Source of the DNA: JAPPKS01 sp963667895
GTDB lineage: Bacteria > Poribacteria > WGA-4E > PCPOR2b
Direction of reading: 5' to 3'
Assembly: GCA_965223985.1 (NCBI GenBank)
Contig: OZ245030.1
Span: forward strand, 1 to 64,000
Length of the DNA: 64,000 bases
The notes below the pieces were generated by a model. The model saw only the letters and a program-made list of their open reading frames with translations, made no database searches and was not told the origin of the DNA. Every line of letters starts with the position of its first letter. The stretch's first letter is position 1. Position numbers and translations under genes: made by a program. Below, in pieces: positions 52,301 to 61,417 of this stretch.

Positions 52301-53399
52301 TGACATCGACTTTACCGGCACCGCATCCGCCACGGCGGCGTTGGCTGGAATCGGCAAGGTGTATACCGCCACCGTCGCATCGAGTTTGGAAGGCACCCTC
52401 GGGATTCAGGTGCCCGCCGGGGTTGCATATGATGCTGCAAACAACGGAAACACTATTTCAACAAGACATACAGTGCAGATAGACGCCGTAGCACCAACGG
52501 TAACGATTGATGTGCCTACTACCGTACAGGGGAGGGATTTTGCTGTGACCGTTACATTTAGTGAGTCGGTGACCGGTTTTGTGCAGTCGGAACTCTTTCT
52601 CAGTGGGGCGGGTGCCACCGTGGCAGCGTTTAACGGAAGTGGTACTGACTATGAAGCGACAATCACGCCGGTGGGGAGTCAGGTACTGTGACGCTGAACA
52701 TTGCCGCGAATGTTGCAGAGGATGCACTGGGGAATGCAAACAGTGCTGCAACGGAGCAGACTGTTCGAGTAGACATGACTGGTCCGACGGCAACAATAGA
52801 GGTTCCGTCGGAGACACAGGGTGGTGCGTTCGTCGTGCGGGTCACATTTAGCGAGGCCGGTGACCGGTTATGTGGAATCGGAGCTTACAGTGAGCGGGGC
52901 GGGTGCCAGCGTGATAGCGTTTAACGGCAGCGGGACTAACTATGAAGCGACAATCACGCCAGTGGAATCGGGTACAGTGACGTTAAACGTTGCCGCCGAT
53001 GTGGTGCAGGACACACTAGGGAATCCGAACAGTGCTGCAACGGAGCAGACCGTTCAGGTAGAAATGACGGGTCCTACGGTAACTTCTGAAGTCCCATCAG
53101 AGACGACACTGTTGCAGAACTATCCGAATCCGTTTAGCGTAGAGGCCTAGATACCGTATCGGCTTTCCGAAGATGCGGACGTGACCGTTACTATACACAC
53201 GATAGATGGGCGGGTGGTTCGGCACTTTGCGGTGAGGCGTCAACCCGCCGGTTTCTACGAGACGCCTGGGCGGGTGTTGCATTGGGATAGGAAGAATGCC
53301 TTGGGTGAGCCTGTGTCAAGCGGCATCTATTTCTACACCCTCACCGCCGGTGACTTTCGTGCGACTCGCAAAATGCAAGCAAGAAATAGTATCATATGA
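49324..53399 (+). pseudogene. Giant secreted Ig-like (Big_12-like) repeat protein with C-terminal sorting domain, broken by three frameshifts and a stop
   Basis: Signal peptide FMKNVLSIFTFFLVLGCCTH, then about twelve 95-residue Ig-like domains, each of the form PTVTI-VP-xxQ-FxVTVxFSExVTGF ... GTxxxxVxAxVAQD. The tail LLQNYPNPF ... IPYRLSEDADVTVTIHTIDG ... GEPVSSGIYFYTLTAGDF ... ATRKMQ is a FlgD/T9SS-type C-terminal sorting domain. Defects: minus-1 shift before 49873 (NVT* then IANVSG), net plus-2 or minus-1 at about 52673-52676, plus-1 at about 52855, and TAG at 53148-53150 replacing the expected Trp of IPY. Repairing these gives one protein of about 1355 residues. Presumed surface adhesin; now decayed or, less likely, poorly assembled. 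Confidence 0.82.
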
Positions 53400-53420
53400 A
53401 CATGGGAGGAATATTAAGAC

Positions 53421-55100
53421 ATGGCAAACAAGCTTAAACCACGAAGTTACGCCATCACCGATGGGCCAGATCGTGCCGCGGCTCGAGCGATGCTCATGTT
53501 TCATGAAGGCGGACTATCTCTAGAGGATTTGGACCGACCGCTCATCGGCGTTGCTAATACATGGATTGAAATCGGTCCATGCAACTTTCACCTCCGTCGG
53601 CTTGCGGCGAAGGTGAAAGCAGGGATTCGCGCTGCCGGTGGCACACCGCTTGAATTCAATACCGTGAGTATTTCCGATGGGATTACGATGGGCACCGAGG
53701 GGATGAAAACATCACTCATCAGTCGTGAAATTATCGCAGACTCGATTGAACTCGTCTCTCGAGGGAACATGTTCGACGCAGTAGTAGCCCTCTCGGGTTG
53801 TGACAAAACGGTTCCTGGAACGTTGATGGCGCTCGCACGTCTTGACATTCCGTCTCTGATGCTCTATGGCGGTTCAATTATGCCGGGGCGTTTTCACGGT
53901 CAAGATGTCACGATCAAGGATGTCTTCGAAGCGGTTGGTACTTATGCAGTTGGCAAGATTACGATTGAAGAGTTAGACGATCTCACTAGCAAAGGGTGCC
54001 CTGGACCTGGCGCATGCGGAGGGCAATACACCGCCAATACCATGGCAACAGCTGTCGAAATATTAGGCATGGCGCCGATGGGGAGCGGGAGTGTCCCCGC
54101 TGTGGATTCTCACAAAGATGAGGTTGCCTTTCAAGCAGGTCGGTTGGTGATGGATACGTTAGCTCATGATCGACGCCCTAGCCAAATCATAACGCGTCGC
54201 TCGATTGAAAATGCAATCGCTTCAATTGCGACAACGGGAGGGTCCACCAATGGAGTTCTTCATCTGCTTGCCATTGCCCACGAAGCCAATATCCCATTGG
54301 CACTCGATGATTTCCAACAAATCAATCTGCGGACCCCGCTCTATGTCGATCTCCAACCGGGAGGGCGTTTTGTCGCAGCAGATCTGCATCGCGCTGGCGG
54401 TATCCCGCTTGTAGCCAAACGGCTGCTGGATGCCGGGCTCCTTCATGCGGACGAATTGACCGTGACGGGGAAAACAATCGGCGAAGAGGCGTCTACCGCA
54501 GTCGAAGCCGAAGGGCAGGAAGTTGTACGTCCAGTATCAGAGCCTATTAAGCCAACCGGCGGCCTTGTCATACTCAAGGGAAATCTAGCACCTGAAGGGT
54601 GTGTGCTCAAAGTTGCGGGCAGTGAGCGAATGACCCATAATGGGCCTGTACGCCTTTTCGACTGCGAAGAAGCTGCATTCGCGAAAATTAAGGGTGGCGA
54701 AATCAACCCGGGAGATGTTATAGTCATCCGCTACGAAGGACCTGCAGGCGGTCCTGGCATGCGGGAGATGCTCGGTGTTACTGCGGCGATAGTAGGCGCT
54801 GGACTAAGTGATTCGGTTGCGCTCTTGACAGATGGCAGGTTTTCAGGGGCGACACATGGCCTAATGATTGGACATGTTGCCCCAGAAGCTGCGCGTGGCG
54901 GTCCAATTGCCGTGCTATGCAATGGCGATGTCGTTTCTATTGATGTGGCAAACCGTCGCCTTGATGTCAAACTCTCAGATGAAGAAATCGAAACACGGCT
55001 TAGCGACTGGACACCACCATCTTCGCGCTATACCCGTGGAGTCATGGCAAAATACGCGCAGCTCGTATCCTCGGCATCAAAAGGGGCTGTGACCGGATAG
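53421..55100 (+). CDS. ilvD: Dihydroxy-acid dehydratase
   Basis: Fe-S dehydratase of branched-chain amino acid synthesis. 559 residues. The cluster cysteines are in IGPCNFH, ALSGCDKTVPG and TSKGCPGPGACGGQYTANTM; the C-terminal region has YEGPAGGPGMREML and TDGRFSGATHGLMIGHVAPE. AGGAATATT before the ATG gives the start. It begins 22 bases after the end of the Ig-like pseudogene and may depend on its own promoter upstream or within it. Functional pathway with leuB in this window. Confidence 0.94.
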   Translation: MANKLKPRSYAITDGPDRAAARAMLMFHEGGLSLEDLDRPLIGVANTWIEIGPCNFHLRRLAAKVKAGIRAAGGTPLEFNTVSISDGITMGTEGMKTSLISREIIADSIELVSRGNMFDAVVALSGCDKTVPGTLMALARLDIPSLMLYGGSIMPGRFHGQDVTIKDVFEAVGTYAVGKITIEELDDLTSKGCPGPGACGGQYTANTMATAVEILGMAPMGSGSVPAVDSHKDEVAFQAGRLVMDTLAHDRRPSQIITRRSIENAIASIATTGGSTNGVLHLLAIAHEANIPLALDDFQQINLRTPLYVDLQPGGRFVAADLHRAGGIPLVAKRLLDAGLLHADELTVTGKTIGEEASTAVEAEGQEVVRPVSEPIKPTGGLVILKGNLAPEGCVLKVAGSERMTHNGPVRLFDCEEAAFAKIKGGEINPGDVIVIRYEGPAGGPGMREMLGVTAAIVGAGLSDSVALLTDGRFSGATHGLMIGHVAPEAARGGPIAVLCNGDVVSIDVANRRLDVKLSDEEIETRLSDWTPPSSRYTRGVMAKYAQLVSSASKGAVTG

Positions 55101-55328
55101 AAAATCGGGCTATTGAACGTCACGCCGATTGCAAATCAACTCTGATTGTCCACCGAAGTAATCGCCCTCGAATCCGTGGGATTATGTTGATGGTTCAAAT
55201 AAGACCTCCGTTGTGATTTTACACGGTGTGCCGAGTTAAATTGCATTAACATTTCGTGTTGCTGTACGCGCGTTTTTTGCACAGTGATGCACCAAAGGCG
55301 TAGCACAGGTCCCATTGCGTTACATGTA
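55101..55328. other. Convergent intergenic region, nothing recognised
   Basis: 228 bases between the ilvD stop and the radC stop. It includes ATTACACGGTG-like and CACCAAAGGC phrases but I could find no perfect hairpin plus T-tract or gene. Confidence 0.4.
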
Positions 55329-56027
55329 TCAGATCAACCCCTCTTCTTTCAGGCTTATATAGCTCCCGTCTCCGATGATTACATGATCAAGCACCGGTAT
55401 CTGGATGCAATTCCCCGCTTCAATTAGTTGTTTTGTCGCTCGAATATCCTCTTTGCTTGGCGATGGATCGCCCGAGGGATGATTGTGAACAAGAATTATT
55501 GATGCGGCTGCCTCCTCAATTGCGAAGCGAAATACTTCGCGAGGGTGAATGATGTTTACGTTTAAGCTGCCTTCGAAGATCTGACGTTGATTGGTCACGT
55601 TGTTTTTAGTATCGAGACAGAGCACGTGCAATATTTCCTGCTTGAGATCTCGCAGAGATGGCATCACAATTCGGGCAACGTCGGCAGGAGCGGTAATTTG
55701 CGGTTTTTCTTCCAGATATTTGGCCAAACGTTTACCTAATTCAAGCGCAGCTATAATCTGAGCGGCTTTCATTTTTCCTAGCCCATTGATTCCTTCAGCA
55801 ATATGTGCCAATTCATCATTCGCCATCCGCTTCAAGCTGTCTTCGTACTTTTTCAGCAACTGCTCAGCAAGCTGAACCGCCGTTGTGTTACTTGCTCCTG
55901 TACGAATGATAAGTGCGATAACTTCCGAAGTCTTCAATACATGTGGGCCATACTTATAAAGTCTTTCCAGCGGACGTTCATCCTCAGGGAGCTCTTTGAT
56001 TCGAACCCGATCGTTCGTAGTATCCAT
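55329..56027 (-). CDS. radC: RadC family JAB-domain protein
   Basis: 232 residues. N-terminal helix-hairpin-helix-like segment (EGINGLGKMKAAQIIAALEL) and a C-terminal JAMM/MPN domain with VHNHPSGDPSPSKEDI (the His x His ... Asp zinc motif), preceded by SLNVNIIHPREVFRFA. Despite the name, a DNA repair role in Bacteria is unproven. It is divergent to the proteasome operon across 593 bases. The ATG follows TTGGAGTCC-like sequence with weak ribosome match. Confidence 0.85.
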   Translation of the reverse strand: MDTTNDRVRIKELPEDERPLERLYKYGPHVLKTSEVIALIIRTGASNTTAVQLAEQLLKKYEDSLKRMANDELAHIAEGINGLGKMKAAQIIAALELGKRLAKYLEEKPQITAPADVARIVMPSLRDLKQEILHVLCLDTKNNVTNQRQIFEGSLNVNIIHPREVFRFAIEEAAASIILVHNHPSGDPSPSKEDIRATKQLIEAGNCIQIPVLDHVIIGDGSYISLKEEGLI

Positions 56028-56620
56028 TTTGTTTGGACTCCAAAATCAGTTAGAAGTTGGACTGTAATCTGCAATAATTCTACGACATAATAAGGGACCA
56101 ATGAGATTATAACCAAAGTGGAGAATGAAGACAATTCATTTGTGTACAATGTTACATCGCGAAATTGTATTAAGGCTAGGTGGTATTGAATTATCACCAT
56201 ATTTCATTAATGACGTTACTGAAGGTCATTGCCAGCCTTTCGCAAGACGGAGGTCAATAAAAGTTGCTCAACATCGAGCCTTTGACTCATTTTGGCCCAA
56301 ATGTGAATTTCGCCACAACATTTCTTAAGGGCAAATATGGCAAAAAATTGTGGGATTGGAAGCGATTACATACAAGCGATTTTAGCGTACATATCACGTT
56401 TTTGCGTTGATGTTATTTTGAGGTTGTGATAGAATACTCATGTCCTCATATACCACAAGGGTTTATCATATTGAGGAAATAGAGCCGACAGATTATCACT
56501 TAACTGATTAGTAACCAAGCCGTTCCTGGAAAACCGATACTTCCCCGAGCAAAGATTAAAGTGTTCGATATAGGTGCAATCATCTAATCAGCTGATTATT
56601 CTGTTCCAAGGAGAAATCTA
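56028..56620. other. 593-base divergent promoter region before the proteasome operon
   Basis: Contains a candidate promoter (56407-56435) for the operon. The remaining sequence, including an open frame at 56125-56328, shows no protein-like pattern or ribosome site. An AT-rich tract with GATTAGTAACC and TCTAATCAGCTGATTATT (nearly palindromic TAATCAGCTGATTA at about 56585-56598) lies just ahead of the ARC ATG. Confidence 0.5.
56407..56435 (+). promoter_or_regulatory. Candidate sigma70-type promoter for the proteasome operon
   Basis: TTGATG (56407-56412) and TAGAAT (56430-56435) are separated by 17 bases. Transcription would start near 56442, giving a leader of about 180 bases before the ARC ATG. 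The match to consensus is moderate, and the assignment is by eye. Confidence 0.4.
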
Positions 56621-58411
56621 ATGCACAACAAGAAAAATAGTAGCCAGCATGAGAGGACATCCGAGGAGCACTTGCGATATTTTGATGATGAGGATTTGGA
56701 AGAGGAGATTGGGGAGGGCGATGAGGATTCAGCAGGTATACCTCGCTCTCTGATGTTAGTCGACCAACTCATCTACGCAACTTCTGAAGATGACCGCAGG
56801 CGCCCGCTTATATTTGAACTGCGGCGGGCTATCGTGGAAGATGAAATCACGTTTCAAGAGGCGAGACGGACGATCATTGAGATGCAGGAGGTCGTTGAAA
56901 AACTCACAGCTCCCGCAAATCGAATTGGTACGTTGCTAGGCTTACCGAAGAAAGATGTTGCACGAGTGATTGTTGGCGGTTCAGAATATTACGCAAACCT
57001 TCATCCACAGATGGATCCAGCGTCTCTCAAGATTGGTTTCAGTATATTACTCAACGAGGCTTATGTCATTGTTGGTGAGCTAGGGTATAACCAGTCGGGG
57101 CCGATTGGAAAGATTGTTGATTTGTTGCCTGACGGAAGATTGCGTGTTGGGCAAGAACATGGGTTGCAAGCTGTTGTATTGGAGCGTTCGACAGATCTCG
57201 CGAATGCAAAACTCACAGCCAACGAAGAAATTCGTATCGATTCTAACTTCAAAGTTGCGCTTGAACGACTGGAAGGTCAGGAGGTAAAGGATTACTTCCT
57301 CGAAGAGGTGCCACAGGTGCCTTGGACCAAGGTGGGAGGGTTGAATGATACTATCCAGTTGATTAAGAATACAATTGAGCTTCCCATTCTCTACCCAGAT
57401 CTCTTTGATCGCTTCCAATATGCCCCCCCGAAGGGATTTCTGCTATATGGACCGCCAGGGTGTGGGAAGACTCTTATTGGTAAAGCGACCGCTTACAATC
57501 TGACACAGCGATTGAGGAAAGAAACGGGAACTGATGTCCGAGGGTGCTTCCTCCACATCAAGGGGCCAGAAATATTAAATATGTGGCTTGGTGAATCAGA
57601 ACGCAAGGTGCGTGAAATCTTCCAGATTGCTCGTGACAAACGACAGGAGGGTTACCTTCCATTCGTGTTCATTGATGAAGCAGAATCCATCTTGGGCACA
57701 CGCCGATCGTTCCGCTCCCATAACATTTCCAATACCGTTGTCCCGATGTTTTGCGCTGAGATGGATGGGCTCGAATCGCTTCAAGATGTCGTAATTATTC
57801 TCGCAACAAACCGTCCGGATCTAATCGATCCAGCAATTTTGCGTCCTGGACGAATTGACCGAAAGATTAAAGTCAGGCGTCCAGATAAAGAGGGGGCGGA
57901 GGAAATCTCGCGCATCTATCTTACGCCAGATTTACCGGTAGATCCAGAAGTCTTGGAAACACACAATGGCGATCCAGAGGTTGCTGTTACTTACCTCATT
58001 AATCTAGTCTGCAGCGAACTGTTTCGGCGAAGCGAAGGTAACAAGTTCTTAGAAGTTGTTTTGCGAAATGGTCGTCGTGATACGTTGTATCGGGGCGATC
58101 TTTGTAATGGCGCGATTATTGCCTCTATTATTCAACGTGCCAAAGAATTCGCAATAAAAAGAGCAATTGAAAGTAGAGAACAGATTGAAGGAAGCGAAAT
58201 CGCCCCCAACGAAGAAAGAGTCGGCATCCGTGTACACGATCTCTTGGAGGCAATTTCATCCGAATACCGCGAAAATGATATTTTCCCACCGACAGACAGT
58301 GTGGAAGATTGGCTGAAACTGCTCGACTATGACCCTGAGAACGTTGTTAAGGTTACCCCAATTCGCTCTGAAAAATCAACGCGCAGAACATCTGCTACCA
58401 ATGTAGTCTAG
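56621..58411 (+). CDS. arc: Proteasome-forming ATPase ARC/Mpa
   Basis: Hexameric AAA unfoldase that feeds tagged proteins to the 20S core. 596 residues. The N-terminus is acidic and mostly helical (coiled-coil-like LMLVDQLIYATSEDDRRRPL and ARRTIIEMQEVVEKLTAPAN), then two OB-type domains (about 105-225), then the AAA domain: Walker A GPPGCGKT (277-284), Walker B FVFIDEAE (348-355), and ATNRPDLIDPAILRPGRIDR. The C-terminus ends SATNVV and lacks the Q-Y-L / hydrophobic-Tyr-X tail that actinobacterial Mpa uses to dock on the proteasome. It is the first of six genes in the operon; GAGAAATC lies before the ATG. Confidence 0.92.
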   Translation: MHNKKNSSQHERTSEEHLRYFDDEDLEEEIGEGDEDSAGIPRSLMLVDQLIYATSEDDRRRPLIFELRRAIVEDEITFQEARRTIIEMQEVVEKLTAPANRIGTLLGLPKKDVARVIVGGSEYYANLHPQMDPASLKIGFSILLNEAYVIVGELGYNQSGPIGKIVDLLPDGRLRVGQEHGLQAVVLERSTDLANAKLTANEEIRIDSNFKVALERLEGQEVKDYFLEEVPQVPWTKVGGLNDTIQLIKNTIELPILYPDLFDRFQYAPPKGFLLYGPPGCGKTLIGKATAYNLTQRLRKETGTDVRGCFLHIKGPEILNMWLGESERKVREIFQIARDKRQEGYLPFVFIDEAESILGTRRSFRSHNISNTVVPMFCAEMDGLESLQDVVIILATNRPDLIDPAILRPGRIDRKIKVRRPDKEGAEEISRIYLTPDLPVDPEVLETHNGDPEVAVTYLINLVCSELFRRSEGNKFLEVVLRNGRRDTLYRGDLCNGAIIASIIQRAKEFAIKRAIESREQIEGSEIAPNEERVGIRVHDLLEAISSEYRENDIFPPTDSVEDWLKLLDYDPENVVKVTPIRSEKSTRRTSATNVV

Positions 58412-58620
58412 GCATTGGTGTTATGCTAGGTTGCCTTGTCCCTTCGATGCGCCCTATCACAGCAAGGATTCCAAGAATCTCTAGCCACCGATGTATCGGG
58501 ACAGAAGAGATGGTTACTGTTTGGAGCGGAGAATTTCGCTATCAAATCGGAAGTGTCGCCCTTAACTCAGCATTGAGTGGCATCCGCGCGCAGATTCTGC
58601 TGGTGCCTTTCTAAAAAATT

Positions 58621-60141
58621 ATGCAAAGACTTTTGGGAATCGAAACGGAATACGGGATTACGATTGAAGGCGAGGAGAACGTCGATCCAGTCCAACAATC
58701 CATCGAGCTAATCAAGAGTTATCGACATGATGATTTTCGTCCGATGTGGGACTACAGTGGTGAAGACCCGCTCCAAGATGCACGCGGCTTCCGCGCAACA
58801 ACATTGAAAGAACACCCTGACGAGCGGAAACAGCAGGAAGCAGATCGCCAGCGAAATTTGTCTGCTGTCGAAATCAAAAGCGATTTGATTCTTGCCAATG
58901 GAGCCCGTTTATACAACGATCATGCACATCCAGAATACTCCACGGCTGAATGCCGGAGCTTGTTTCAGTTGGTTGCTCATGATAAAGGTGGCGAGCGGAT
59001 ACTTCAACGTTGTGCAGTGAGACGAAGTCAAGCATTAGGCCAGCGAGTTGTTCTTTATAAAAACAACACGGATTTTCACGGGCACAGTTACGGCTGTCAT
59101 GATAATTACCTAATGCGTCGAGATATTCCTTTTGAATATCTCAAAGAAAGTATAATGCCGTTTTTGATAACGAGGCAGATTTTTGCTGGCGCCGGAAAGG
59201 TGGGAATCGAAACCGAGTCCGGAGTGAGTTCGGCAGGCTTTTTTCAACTTGCGCAACGCTCTGATTTTTTTCATGTTGAAGCAAGCGTTGATACAATGCA
59301 CAACCGCCCAATTGTGAATACACGGGACGAACCGCATGCGGACCCCACAAAATTTCGACGCTTGCACGGCATTGTCGGTGACGCCAATATGTCGGAGTAT
59401 GCGACAGCGCTTAAGGTTGGCACGACAGCTCTGGTCATCGATCTAATTGAGCAGAAACACGTCCCAACTGATGTTGCCGTTCACCAGCCTATTCACGCAA
59501 TCAAAGAGATTTCGCGGGATAAGACATATGAATGGCAGTTGAAGTTAAATAACGGCAAGACAATTTCGGCGGTAGATCTCCAGCGCGTATATCTTGCCTT
59601 AGCCCAAAAACATCTCGAGGTTCGAAACGCTGAGACCGATTGGGTGCTTGTCGAATGGGAGTCAGTTCTGAATTCGCTTGAGAAAGAACCAATGGAGCTG
59701 AGAAGCCAAATAGACTGGGTTGCCAAAAAATGGCTGCTGGACACTTTCATTGATGAAGAGAAACTCAGATGGGACGATGTGTGGTTACAGAGTCTTGATC
59801 TGGAGTATCACAACATCGATCGCGATGCGGGATTATACTATGGACTCGAAGCTCAAGGGTTAATGCGGTGTGTAGTTACCGATCAACAAGTCGAAGAAGC
59901 AATTCGGAATCCGCCGGCCGACACTCGCGCATATTTTCGAGGCAAATCGCTGGATAAGTTTCGTTCTCAAGTCAAATCTGTGCAATGGGATAGCATCACG
60001 TTCAACACAAAAGGGAGACCGATTACGGTGAATATGAATGAACTTGCTAATCCAGAATGTTCAGAGAAATATAATCGTATTCTAAATGAGTCTCAGACAG
60101 TTGAAGCGTTACTCGAGAATTTGGGGCTTAATAAGGCGTAA
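58621..60141 (+). CDS. dop: Depupylase/deamidase Dop
   Basis: 506 residues. Opens with RLLGIETEYGITIEGEEN (nucleotide and Mg Glu). Identified as Dop, not PafA, by its long N-terminal Dop loop (WDYSGEDPLQDARGFRATTL, about 41-60, followed by a KQQEADRQRN-rich insertion), by HAHPEYSTAECRSL, and by the late NPPADTRAYFRGKSL. Other shared sites: LYKNNTDFHGHSYGCHDNYL and INTRDEPHADPTKFRRLHG, GDANMSEY. It would remove the modifier from substrates; because UBact already ends in Glu, deamidation may be unnecessary. 209 bases separate it from arc; no gene is convincing there. Confidence 0.92.
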   Translation: MQRLLGIETEYGITIEGEENVDPVQQSIELIKSYRHDDFRPMWDYSGEDPLQDARGFRATTLKEHPDERKQQEADRQRNLSAVEIKSDLILANGARLYNDHAHPEYSTAECRSLFQLVAHDKGGERILQRCAVRRSQALGQRVVLYKNNTDFHGHSYGCHDNYLMRRDIPFEYLKESIMPFLITRQIFAGAGKVGIETESGVSSAGFFQLAQRSDFFHVEASVDTMHNRPIVNTRDEPHADPTKFRRLHGIVGDANMSEYATALKVGTTALVIDLIEQKHVPTDVAVHQPIHAIKEISRDKTYEWQLKLNNGKTISAVDLQRVYLALAQKHLEVRNAETDWVLVEWESVLNSLEKEPMELRSQIDWVAKKWLLDTFIDEEKLRWDDVWLQSLDLEYHNIDRDAGLYYGLEAQGLMRCVVTDQQVEEAIRNPPADTRAYFRGKSLDKFRSQVKSVQWDSITFNTKGRPITVNMNELANPECSEKYNRILNESQTVEALLENLGLNKA

Positions 60142-60393
60142 AATGAGGTAAACTGCTTCCACCAAGAGGAATTCCGCCCGGAGCAGAGGTAGTTGGTATA
60201 AAACCTTTATAATGGATATCTCCTTCGTTTTCCTCGCGTGGAATTGTATTCAATAAGGATTAGATTTACAAGATTAACAAAGAAAATATCCTCGTTGATA
60301 TTGAGTAACTGACTTGCTGTATCTAAATGAAATCGCAATGCATGAGGTTTGTGAGACGAAAGTTAGTCTTGTCGAATTCATCAATTTCCATAA

Positions 60394-60400
60394 AGGAGGT
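60394..60400 (+). promoter_or_regulatory. Perfect Shine-Dalgarno for the Pup/UBact gene
   Basis: TAAAGGAGGT lies 8 bases before the ATG at 60408 and is a near-perfect anti-16S match. This fixes the start against the frame's earlier ATG at 60327, giving a 66-residue protein. The strongest ribosome site in the operon, fitting a modifier made in high amounts. Confidence 0.8.
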
Positions 60401-60407
60401 TACTAGT

Positions 60408-60608
60408 ATGACAGCTTATGATTTCACCCTTTTCCGGGATAGAGTCCGAAGACCAACAAAGCCACTTGATGGTGGAGGTGGTGATGGAGAGGATGAGGGG
60501 CCCAAACGTCCAGATGTCAATAAGCCCGATACAAAGGAGTTGCTTCGGCGGATGAAGCGCGTCGATAAAGATCAATCTAGGCGGTATCGGCAGCGAACAG
60601 GTGAATAG
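60408..60608 (+). CDS. ubact: UBact/Pup-type prokaryotic ubiquitin-like modifier
   Basis: 66 residues, intrinsically disordered composition. MTAYDFTLFRDRVRRPTKPL is followed by a Gly/Asp/Glu-rich link (DGGGGDGEDEGPKRPD) and a helix-prone tail, PDTKELLRRMKRVDKDQSRR. It ends YRQRTGE; the C-terminal Gly-Glu is the conjugated residue by analogy with Pup, and it is already Glu. The RRYRQR(T/S)GE ending fits the UBact group, Pup-like modifiers described in several uncultured Gram-negative phyla. It lies between dop and prcB, with 2 bases to prcB. Substrates would be tagged on lysine by PafA. Confidence 0.92.
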   Translation: MTAYDFTLFRDRVRRPTKPLDGGGGDGEDEGPKRPDVNKPDTKELLRRMKRVDKDQSRRYRQRTGE

Positions 60609-60610
60609 GC

Positions 60611-61417
60611 ATGGAATACAAGGGTGACTTTCTTAATCTCTTGAAGGCACATGACTGTCAGATTCAGATTGATCCGCCATCAACTTGCATCAACACGGCT
60701 TCGAATCACCCTGAGTGGACTGAGGGAACAACGGTAATCGCTGTTCGGTACAAGGATGGCATCATCATCGGAGGTGATCGACGCGCAACGGCGGGCACTG
60801 CGGTCATTTATGATCGCGCAGAAAAAGTCCTACGAATCGATGAATATTCCGTTTTAGCAATCTCAGGTGCGCCTGCTGTGGCTTATGAAATGGGACGCGT
60901 GCTGGAACATTCGTTCCAGTATTTCCGTCGTAGTCAGCTTCAAGAGTTGAGCATCGAGGGCAAGCTTCGAATGCTCTCCCGTCTAATTCGTGAGAATTTG
61001 CCAATGGCGTTGCAAGGCATTGGAGGGGTGATTCCAATCTTTGCGGTCTATAATCTGCAAAGTGAGGATGAAAACGGGGGGCAAATCTTCTTTTACGATG
61101 CGCTCGGCGCTCACTTTGAAAGCGCCGATTTTGCAACTTCTGGTTCTGGTTCCGTGTGGATTCGTGGTGTTTTGTATCATGTGAATCGCTGGGGAGATAC
61201 ACGTCTTGTTGATATGGATGAACAACAGGCAACTATTAATATCTTAAGACTCCTTGATGCTGCTTCGGAATATGATGCTGCGACAAGCGGATACAATCCA
61301 AAATCAGAAATATTCCCAACCGTAAAAACGATTACAAGAGAAGGAATTCAAGATTTATCGGTTGAACGATTAAGCCAGATTTACAGTCAATTCGTTGAGA
61401 CAAACCATGTTAGATGA
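60611..61417 (+). CDS. prcB: 20S proteasome beta subunit
   Basis: 268 residues, threonine protease of the core particle. The propeptide is 39 residues and self-cleavage is predicted at EG/TT, making T40 the nucleophile. Counting from T1, the catalytic partners D17 (GGDRRATAG) and K33 (AEKVLR) are in place. SGAPAVAYEMGRVLEH and the later helices H3/H4 are as expected; GSGSVWIRGVLY carries the conserved GSG. It overlaps prcA by 11 bases. The short C-terminal extension (after TREGIQDLS) resembles mature actinobacterial subunits. Confidence 0.93.
   Translation: MEYKGDFLNLLKAHDCQIQIDPPSTCINTASNHPEWTEGTTVIAVRYKDGIIIGGDRRATAGTAVIYDRAEKVLRIDEYSVLAISGAPAVAYEMGRVLEHSFQYFRRSQLQELSIEGKLRMLSRLIRENLPMALQGIGGVIPIFAVYNLQSEDENGGQIFFYDALGAHFESADFATSGSGSVWIRGVLYHVNRWGDTRLVDMDEQQATINILRLLDAASEYDAATSGYNPKSEIFPTVKTITREGIQDLSVERLSQIYSQFVETNHVR

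Noticed and set aside
56125..56328. 67-codon plus-strand frame before arc
   Set aside because: No convincing ribosome site or family; it lies in the promoter region of the proteasome operon.
58423..58614. 63-codon frame between arc and dop
   Set aside because: Sequence is not protein-like and the ribosome site is poor; treated as leader or spacer.
60327..60407. Earlier in-frame ATG giving a 93-residue modifier
   Set aside because: The strong AAAGGAGG box directly before 60408 and the usual Pup/UBact length support the shorter 66-residue form.
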